This document shows, one piece after another, positions 58,228-64,000 of a stretch of DNA of 64,000 bases; position 1 is the stretch's first letter; each line of letters opens with the position of its first letter. The translations under genes and the position numbers were made by a program. The notes under the pieces are model-generated. The model did not search any database, was not told where the DNA came from, and saw nothing but the letters and a program-made list of their open reading frames with translations. This stretch comes from Aliiroseovarius salicola (GTDB taxonomy: Bacteria > Pseudomonadota > Alphaproteobacteria > Rhodobacterales > Rhodobacteraceae). Location of the stretch: contig NZ_JAQIIO010000001.1 in assembly GCF_027891095.1 (NCBI RefSeq), positions 124,001 through 188,000 of the forward strand, in the 5' to 3' direction.

Positions 58228-58989
58228 TCAGCTGATGCGCGACACAAGCTCGGTCACCCGTGCGGCATTGTCCTGCGCAATGCAGCCATCTGCCATGAAG
58301 AATGAGTTTTCAAATCCGATCCGGCATTTGCCTCCGGCCCGATATGCGGCCACAAGGCAATCCGTTTCATGGGGACCAAAGGCACAAAGCCCCCAATCCG
58401 GGGTCAACGCATTCTCTTCCATCCAATACAAGAACGGTTGTAATTCGCTGGGTTGTGAAACCTGCCCGTCACTGTAGCGCCCTAACACGAAGAGCAGTTG
58501 CAGGGATCGGTCGCAAAACATCGCTTTTGGCAAGACACGCGCCAATAGCGCACAATCTTCACGACCATATAGAATGTGCTGGATCGCAATGCCACGCGCT
58601 GCACAGGTTTCATAAAACTCCCGCGCGCCCGTTTCATCATCGCGACACATCTCGGCAATCGAAACGGAAACCAGATTCGCCCCAACCTCAAGCGCGACTT
58701 GTTTCTGCACGTCAGGCGCATAGATCCCAACGGCTTCGGTTGTGATCTGTATCGCCATATCAGGCACTTCAACCTTCAAGGCGGCCAAAACTTCCTGATA
58801 AGTTTCGACGTCCAGCAAATGCCCGCCATCCGCATCACGGATATGCAGGTGCAGCCCATCTGCTCCGGCATCAAAGCAGTCGCGCGCGCAAACAACAATC
58901 TCATCCTTGGTGATCGGCAGGGCTGGATGATCCACCTTGCCCTTTCGCGCTCCATTTGGGGCCACCATAATCTTTGGGAGTGGGGTCAC
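58228..58989 (-). CDS. DUF849 / beta-keto acid cleavage enzyme (BKACE)
   Basis: A 253-residue TIM-barrel protein of the DUF849 family, whose studied members condense a beta-keto acid with acetyl-CoA to give acetoacetate and a new acyl-CoA. The N-terminal PNGARKGKVDHPALPIT, LHLHIRDADGGH with zinc-binding histidines, and AFGPHETDCLVAAYRAGGKCRIGFENSFFM near the end fit the family. It is shorter than many members. It overlaps the aminotransferase gene by four bases. The pair implies that the transaminated product is the keto acid it cleaves. Confidence 0.85.
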   Translation of the reverse strand: MTPLPKIMVAPNGARKGKVDHPALPITKDEIVVCARDCFDAGADGLHLHIRDADGGHLLDVETYQEVLAALKVEVPDMAIQITTEAVGIYAPDVQKQVALEVGANLVSVSIAEMCRDDETGAREFYETCAARGIAIQHILYGREDCALLARVLPKAMFCDRSLQLLFVLGRYSDGQVSQPSELQPFLYWMEENALTPDWGLCAFGPHETDCLVAAYRAGGKCRIGFENSFFMADGCIAQDNAARVTELVSRIS

Positions 58990-60305
58990 AGCACTTGCCC
59001 AAGACTGCGTGAAAGTTTGTCGACGAGCTCTCCGATTTGATCTTCAGAAATGATAAACGGAGGAGCCAGCAGGATGTGGTCCCCGTGGCGCCCATCAATC
59101 GTGCCATTCATCGGATAACAGATCAGCCCGTTTTCAAAGGCGGTTTTCTTGAGCTGTGCCGCCACTTTTCTGTCCGGATCAAACGGTGTTTTGCTGTCAC
59201 GATCCGCAACCAGTTCAATCCCGCGAAACATGCCACGACCACGAATATCACCCACATTGGGGTGCTGGCCAAACTCGGCTTGCAGCGCCTCAAACAGGAC
59301 ATTTCCCATCTGTGCAGAGCGTGCGGCCATGCCGCCTTCGGTCAGCTTTTTCACCACGGCATCCGCCGCCGCAGCGGCTATTGGGTGGCCAAGATAGGTA
59401 TGGCCATGCTGGAAAAATCCTGATCCAGCGGCGATTGCATCATAGATCTGGCCAGAGCATAGCATTGCTCCGATCGGCTGGTATCCTGCACCCAGCCCCT
59501 TGGCTATGGTCACAATATCAGGTGCAATCCCATCTTGCTCACATGCAAACAAAGTGCCGGTACGACCCATACCACACATGACTTCATCCAGGATCAGCAG
59601 CACACCATATTGGTCGCAGATCTCGCGAATCCGTTTGAAATAGCCTGCCACCGCAGGCACGGCCCCGGCAGTTGCGCCAACCACAGGTTCAGCAAGAAAT
59701 CCGATGACGTTTTCCGGTCCCTGACGCAGGATTTCTTCTTCCAGCGCACTGGCGGCCCGCAGACCGTATTCCTCTTCGCTTTCACCGTCTTCGCGCAGGC
59801 GATATTCATAACAGGGGTCAATATGGCTGGCCGAGACCATCACCGGGTCAAACGGTTCACGCCGCCACATGTTGCCCCCCGTGCCCAGCGCACCGAGCGT
59901 ATTGCCATGATAGCTCTGCTTGCGCGCAATGAATTTTGTGCGGCTGCCTTGTCCGGTTTCCAGCATGTATTGCCGTGCGAGTTTCAAGGCAGATTCCACC
60001 GCTTCTGATCCGCCCGAGACCAGATAAACCTTCTCGATCCCATCCGGCGCGTTGGCAATCAGGCGATCCGCCAGCGATTCGGCAGGCTGCGATGTAAGAA
60101 AACTTGTATGCGCAAAAGCGAGTCGATCCATCTGGGACCGCATGGCATCAAGCACGTCGGAATCAGAGTGCCCCAGACAGGACACAGCGGCGCCCCCGGA
60201 ACCATCAAGGTATTTTTTCCCTGATTTATCAAAGAGGTATACCCCTTCTCCATGATCAGCTAGGGGCGGAAGTGATTGGGTGTGGCGTGGAAAGATATGT
60301 GACAT
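58986..60305 (-). CDS. class III (omega-amino acid) aminotransferase
   Basis: A 439-residue PLP enzyme of fold type I, subgroup III. Visible motifs are KKYLDGSGGAAVSCLGHSDSD, SGGSEAVESALKLARQY, LLILDEVMCGMGRTGTLFACE with the PLP aspartate, and the cofactor lysine in TIAKGLGAGYQPIGAML. The closest themes are aminotransferases acting on beta-alanine, taurine or other omega-amines with pyruvate. It is in an operon with DUF849 and divergent from the RpiR regulator. Confidence 0.92.
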   Translation of the reverse strand: MSHIFPRHTQSLPPLADHGEGVYLFDKSGKKYLDGSGGAAVSCLGHSDSDVLDAMRSQMDRLAFAHTSFLTSQPAESLADRLIANAPDGIEKVYLVSGGSEAVESALKLARQYMLETGQGSRTKFIARKQSYHGNTLGALGTGGNMWRREPFDPVMVSASHIDPCYEYRLREDGESEEEYGLRAASALEEEILRQGPENVIGFLAEPVVGATAGAVPAVAGYFKRIREICDQYGVLLILDEVMCGMGRTGTLFACEQDGIAPDIVTIAKGLGAGYQPIGAMLCSGQIYDAIAAGSGFFQHGHTYLGHPIAAAAADAVVKKLTEGGMAARSAQMGNVLFEALQAEFGQHPNVGDIRGRGMFRGIELVADRDSKTPFDPDRKVAAQLKKTAFENGLICYPMNGTIDGRHGDHILLAPPFIISEDQIGELVDKLSRSLGQVL

Positions 60306-60337
60306 GGCAACCTCGTTCTACCCCGCCTTATCCATTG

Positions 60338-60386
60338 TGAAACAAATAAGTCAAGTATTGACATATCATGAAACAAAATGAACAAT
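60338..60386. promoter_or_regulatory. RpiR promoter with paired direct repeats
   Basis: TTGACA (60358-60363) and AACAAT (60381-60386), 17 bases apart, form a plausible plus-strand promoter. The direct repeat TGAAACAAA occurs at 60338-60346 and 60369-60377, 31 bases apart (three helical turns), flanking the -35 element. This is a likely binding site for the adjacent RpiR regulator in the divergent region. Confidence 0.5.
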
Positions 60387-60423
60387 CCCCGAAATTGGGT
60401 CCAGACAGCCAAAGGGGGGAGGT

Positions 60424-61296
60424 TTGCGGACATCGTTTGAACAGCGCCTGACCACCCGGTATGGCGACCTGACAGACACGCTGCGCGCCGCGGCGGAATA
60501 TATCATGCACCATCCGCTGGACATGGCGACGCGACCCCTGCGGACCGTTGCACAAGCCAGTGGCTCTTCGCCTGCTGCTTTCACCCGCCTGTCAAAAGCG
60601 CTCGGATACACTGGCCTAGATGAACTGCGCGAGGAATTGCGCGACAAAATCGACCAGCGCATGGGTGATTTCGCCAGCCGTGCACAGAGGCTTCAGGAAG
60701 ATCATGGCGCGGGCAAATCCGACTTCATGACCGCGCATCTCTCTGCTTGCCAAACCAATCTTCAAACGCTGCCTGAAAGCGTCAATTTACAGCTGCTCGA
60801 CCAAGCTATTGATACCCTTGCCCGTGCGCGGGTTGTCAGCCTGCTGGGGGCACTGGGGTCGACGGGAGTGGTTGAATACATGGCATATATGGCAAACATG
60901 TTTGCCGGAAACTGGCAGCTTCTGGGCAGAATGGGAGCATCGCTTGGCAGCGGGCTGGCAAACATGACCAAAGATGACGCACTTGTCGTTGTCACCAAGC
61001 CGCCCTTCGCCCCGCAGGTGCTTCGAGCGGTGGAAATTGCCCGCAATCAAGGTGCCTATGTGGTGGTGATCACCGACACACATGCCTGCCCGGCCTTGCG
61101 CCACGCACAGGCGGGTTTCGTATTGCCCAGCGCTAGCCCACATTTCTACTCATCCTATGTCTCGACCATGTTTCTGGTTGAGGTGATAATCGGCAAACTC
61201 GTCAGCCATGCAGGTGAAAAAGCCCGCTTGCGGATCGCGAATGTCGAGGATAGCAACCGTCTTCTGTCCGAAGTTTTGGACGAAGATCTAGTATAA
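60424..61296 (+). CDS. RpiR/MurR family transcriptional regulator with SIS domain
   Basis: A 290-residue regulator. The N-terminal helix-turn-helix domain (about 1-80) has DTLRAAAEYIMHHPLDMATRPLRTVAQASGSSPAAFTRLSKALGY. The C-terminal SIS domain (about 110-250) has VVSLLGALGSTGVVEYMAYMANM and DDALVVVTKPPFAPQVLRAVEIARNQGAYVVVITD. SIS domains usually bind sugar phosphates, but here the neighbours are amine catabolic genes. The start is TTG at 60424, supported by a strong GGGGGGAGG site. The TRAP genes follow on the same strand. Confidence 0.9.
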   Translation: MRTSFEQRLTTRYGDLTDTLRAAAEYIMHHPLDMATRPLRTVAQASGSSPAAFTRLSKALGYTGLDELREELRDKIDQRMGDFASRAQRLQEDHGAGKSDFMTAHLSACQTNLQTLPESVNLQLLDQAIDTLARARVVSLLGALGSTGVVEYMAYMANMFAGNWQLLGRMGASLGSGLANMTKDDALVVVTKPPFAPQVLRAVEIARNQGAYVVVITDTHACPALRHAQAGFVLPSASPHFYSSYVSTMFLVEVIIGKLVSHAGEKARLRIANVEDSNRLLSEVLDEDLV

Positions 61297-61328
61297 CCAG
61301 CAACTTAGTGAACAGGGGAGAATTCATA

Positions 61329-62297
61329 ATGTTCCAAAAGCTGAAAATTGCAGCATACGGCATCGCCGCAGCTGGTGTGATGGCTCCGGCAGCCTTTGCC
61401 GAAGAGTTCATCACGATCGGCACCGGTGGTGTGACCGGCGTTTATTATCCGACCGGTGGCGCGATCTGTCGCCTGGTGAACAAAGGCCGCCGCGATCACG
61501 GCGTGCGCTGTTCAGTCGAGTCGACTGGCGGTTCGGTCTACAACATCAACACCATTCGCGAAGGCGAGCTGGAATTTGGTGTGGCCCAATCTGACTGGCA
61601 GTACCACGCCTATAACGGCAGCTCGAAATTCGAAGAAGCTGGCCCGTTTGAAGGCCTGCGTGCCGTCTTCTCAGTGCACCCGGAACCCTTCACCGTTGTG
61701 GCCCGCGCGGATGCTGGCGTCAAAACTTTCGCTGACCTCAAAGGTAAGCGTGTAAACATCGGCAACCCGGGTTCGGGACAGCGCGGCACTATGGAAGTTC
61801 TTCTGGCTGCTCTGGGCTGGACCACTGCTGATTTCGCTCTGGCGACCGAGTTGAAAGCATCTGAGCAATCCGCTGCTCTGTGCGACAACCAGATTGACGC
61901 AATGGTCTACACCGTTGGTCACCCGTCGGGTTCGATCCAAGAAGCAACCACTGCATGTGACTCGGTTCTTGTGGAAGTATCCGGCGCAGAAGTTGATCAG
62001 CTGATCGCAGACAACTCGTTCTACCGTTCGGCCACCATTCCTGGCGGCATGTATCGCGGCAATGACGCAGACACCATGACATTTGGTGTGGGCGCCACAT
62101 TCGTAAGCTCGGACACAGTGTCGGAAGACGTTGTCTATACCCTGGTCAAATCGGTCTTTGAAAGCATCGAAGACTTCAAGGGGCTGCACCCGGCATTTGG
62201 TGTTCTGGTTCCGGAAGAAATGGCAACCGCTGGCCTGTCTGCACCGCTGCATCCTGGCGCCGAGAAGTACTATCGCGAAGCTGGCATCATTAAGTAA
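61329..62297 (+). CDS. TAXI family TRAP transporter solute-binding protein
   Basis: A 322-residue periplasmic receptor. Signal peptide KIAAYGIAAAGVMAPAAFA ends before EEFITIG. The family mark GTGGVTGVYYPTGGAICRLVN follows, with VESTGGSVYNINTIREGELEFGVAQSDW and GSGQRGTMEVLL further on. TAXI receptors bind small organic acids or amino acids such as glutamate; the ligand here is unknown. GGGGAG precedes the ATG at 61329. It lies 32 bases after rpiR and 176 bases before the permease, with a hairpin between. Confidence 0.93.
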   Translation: MFQKLKIAAYGIAAAGVMAPAAFAEEFITIGTGGVTGVYYPTGGAICRLVNKGRRDHGVRCSVESTGGSVYNINTIREGELEFGVAQSDWQYHAYNGSSKFEEAGPFEGLRAVFSVHPEPFTVVARADAGVKTFADLKGKRVNIGNPGSGQRGTMEVLLAALGWTTADFALATELKASEQSAALCDNQIDAMVYTVGHPSGSIQEATTACDSVLVEVSGAEVDQLIADNSFYRSATIPGGMYRGNDADTMTFGVGATFVSSDTVSEDVVYTLVKSVFESIEDFKGLHPAFGVLVPEEMATAGLSAPLHPGAEKYYREAGIIK

Positions 62298-62307
62298 GCC
62301 TGCACGC

Positions 62308-62335
62308 ATGGGCCGGGGGTTTCCCTCCGGCCCAT
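62308..62335 (+). terminator. hairpin between TRAP receptor and permease genes
   Basis: ATGGGCCGG pairs perfectly with CCGGCCCAT around a ten-base loop, just past the receptor stop. No T-run follows, so it is more likely an mRNA-stabilising or partial terminator element that sets receptor above permease expression. Confidence 0.5.
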
Positions 62336-62473
62336 TACCTTTCCGCATCCTGAAACACTGCAATTGGTTGATGTGGAACGACGGTTCAGCCTGAGCCATA
62401 ACCTGACGTGAAAGTCAGTAATCTCGCGGAACCAGATGTTGGACAGTGACAACTACGAACGGGGAGAACGTTC

Positions 62474-64000
62474 ATGACTGACGCCGAAAATCGCGCGTTA
62501 AGCGAAGAAGAGCTACAGGAACTGGTCGCCGCCAGCGATAGTGGTGCCCGCGCGCCGACCGGATGGGTCGGCACAATGATTGCCGTTGTGGCTCTGATCT
62601 GGTCTATCTTTCAGGTGCTTTTGGCGTCTCCGATCTCAGCCTATGTGTTGAGTGGTGATCTGATCAATAACTCGCGCCAGATCCATCTGGCTTTTGCCAT
62701 ATTCTTGGCTGCCATGGCTTATCCGCTGTTCAAATCCTCACCGCGTGACAAAATCCCCTGGTATGATTGGGGGCTTGGCCTCGGCGGGGCATTCCTCGCC
62801 ATGTATGGCTATTTCTTCTATGACAAGATTGTAAGCAATGGCGGTTTGGCAGATGCCACCGACGCCTATTTTGGTCTGGCTGGCCTGATTTTCCTGTTTA
62901 TTGCAGCTTATCGCACCTTAGGTCCCGTGATGGTGGCACTCGCCATCGTATTCCTGTTCTACGTTTTCTTCGGGTCATCTGAAGTGGTGCCAGATCAGAT
63001 CCGCTGGGCAGGCGCGAGTTTGCGCAAAGCCATGAGCCACATGTGGATCACATCCGAAGGTGTCTTCGGGATCGCACTGGGCGTCTCAACCAAATTCGTC
63101 TTCTTGTTTGTCCTGTTCGGCGCACTGCTCGATAAGGCAGGGGCGGGCAACTACTTCATCAAGATGGCCTTTGGCGCACTTGGCCACCTTCGTGGCGGCC
63201 CGGCCAAGGCAGCCGTGGTGGGGTCTGCGGCGACCGGTCTTATTTCCGGCTCGTCGATCGCCAACGTTGTCACCACCGGCACCTTCACCATCCCGCTGAT
63301 GAAGCGGGTGGGATTCAGCGCAGAGAAGGCAGGCTCGGTCGAAGTGGCCTCCTCGGTGAACGGTCAGATCATGCCACCCGTGATGGGGGCTGCGGCCTTC
63401 CTGATGGTGGAATATGTGGGCATTTCCTATGTCGAAGTGATCACCCATGCCTTCCTGCCCGCCGTGATCTCCTACATCGCGCTGGTCTACATCGTTCATC
63501 TTGAAGCGGTAAAAAACAACATGCCTACCATCGGCAACAAGGTTGTGTCGATGGGTAAGACCATCGGTGGCATGTTCGCCTTCTTCGCGGGCTTCGCATT
63601 GCTGTGTTACGCCACGCAATTCCCGGTCAAACTGATCGTTGCCATGGTGCCCGGTGGATCCGGCTGGATCCTCGCTGCACTGCTTTTGGCGATCTATATC
63701 GGCCTGATCTACCTCGCGTCTCAGACCGAGGATCTGGAACCTGATGATCCGAATGCCGAGGTTGTTGAGCTGCCAGATGTGGCAAAGATTTACAAATCCG
63801 GTCTTTACTACCTGCTGCCGATCATCGTGCTGGTGTACTTCCTGATGATTGAACGCAAGTCACCAGGGCTGTCGGCCTTCTGGGCCACCATGCTGCTGTT
63901 TGCGATCCTTCTGACACAGAAATCGCTGAAGGCTCTTTTCCGAGGTGAGAACGACCCAGTGGGTCGCCTGCGTGAAGGTGTAACCGATTGGATTGAAGGC
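62474..64000 (+). CDS. TAXI-TRAP transporter fused permease (partial, runs off the right edge)
   Basis: The first 509 codons of a fused small-plus-large TRAP permease. The polar N-terminus MTDAENRALSEEELQELVAA is followed by small-subunit-like membrane segments and then the DctM-type core with GALLDKAGAGNYFIKMAFG, SAATGLISGSSIANVVTTG, GFSAEKAGSVEVASSVNGQI and MPPVMGAAAFLM. GGGGAG precedes the ATG at 62474. It energises uptake of the receptor's ligand with a sodium or proton gradient. The gene has no stop inside the window. Confidence 0.92.
   Translation, partial: MTDAENRALSEEELQELVAASDSGARAPTGWVGTMIAVVALIWSIFQVLLASPISAYVLSGDLINNSRQIHLAFAIFLAAMAYPLFKSSPRDKIPWYDWGLGLGGAFLAMYGYFFYDKIVSNGGLADATDAYFGLAGLIFLFIAAYRTLGPVMVALAIVFLFYVFFGSSEVVPDQIRWAGASLRKAMSHMWITSEGVFGIALGVSTKFVFLFVLFGALLDKAGAGNYFIKMAFGALGHLRGGPAKAAVVGSAATGLISGSSIANVVTTGTFTIPLMKRVGFSAEKAGSVEVASSVNGQIMPPVMGAAAFLMVEYVGISYVEVITHAFLPAVISYIALVYIVHLEAVKNNMPTIGNKVVSMGKTIGGMFAFFAGFALLCYATQFPVKLIVAMVPGGSGWILAALLLAIYIGLIYLASQTEDLEPDDPNAEVVELPDVAKIYKSGLYYLLPIIVLVYFLMIERKSPGLSAFWATMLLFAILLTQKSLKALFRGENDPVGRLREGVTDWIEG

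Overview
The window is a continuous stretch of chromosome from an alphaproteobacterium, most likely a marine Rhodobacteraceae (Roseobacter-group) species. This rests on moderate-to-high GC, Rhodobacterales-type families (DUF2794, DUF6478-like, MbfA, TAXI-TRAP, PaaIK with a TetR regulator), an Irr-type iron box, and recurrent intergenic elements that look like Rhodobacterales REP sequences. No rRNA, tRNA, insertion sequence, prophage or CRISPR array was recognised. About 64 protein genes are supported. One of them, the TRAP permease, runs off the right edge.

Layout. 1-6.9 kb: haem synthesis (hemF, and divergent hemC/hemE), a MarR regulator, a thiolase and an MFS carrier. 6.9-15.8 kb: a DEAD-box helicase, asd, a MuiA-like secreted protein, a possible small ribbon-helix-helix protein, beta-carbonic anhydrase, an HPt-like orphan, an M17 peptidase-NlpC/P60 pair and DUF2794. 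15.8-18.5 kb: a candidate small RNA with its own promoter and terminator, then paaI-paaK-tetR behind a perfect palindromic operator. 18.7-25.7 kb: frmA behind a foldable leader, mbfA with an Irr box, a pyruvyl-transferase-like protein, an AEC carrier, NnrS, fghA, a YaiI-family protein and a glycine-zipper peptide. 25.7-33.0 kb: LysE exporter, sseA, an aromatic aminotransferase, glnK-amtB and a class A penicillin-binding protein. 33.0-45.9 kb: SRPBCC/ArsR, mlaC-mlaA, an overlapping chain ridA-ugpQ-FemAB-like-phhB, a ferredoxin reductase, rsmD, map, sfsA, a CinA-like protein, GNAT, an AhpD-like protein, OmpA and LysR. 45.9-53.5 kb: an AEC pseudogene scrap, fadH, two uncharacterised Roseobacter-type proteins, a CPBP protease, accD and folC. 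53.5-64 kb: an odd intergenic region with signals on both strands, zapE, an MFS carrier, lrp/ald, then a coherent catabolic block: DUF849 (BKACE) plus class III aminotransferase, divergent RpiR regulator and TAXI-TRAP transporter.

How it fits together. Most of the window is housekeeping. The parts with system-level interest are: (i) the right-hand block, where a TRAP importer, an amine transaminase, a beta-keto-acid cleavage enzyme and a neighbouring alanine dehydrogenase could form an undescribed amino-compound degradation route under RpiR/Lrp control; (ii) the formaldehyde/S-nitrosoglutathione neighbourhood (frmA, NnrS, fghA); and (iii) the small RNA candidate beside the phenylacetate genes. 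All functions are read from motifs and remembered family features. No database search was possible.
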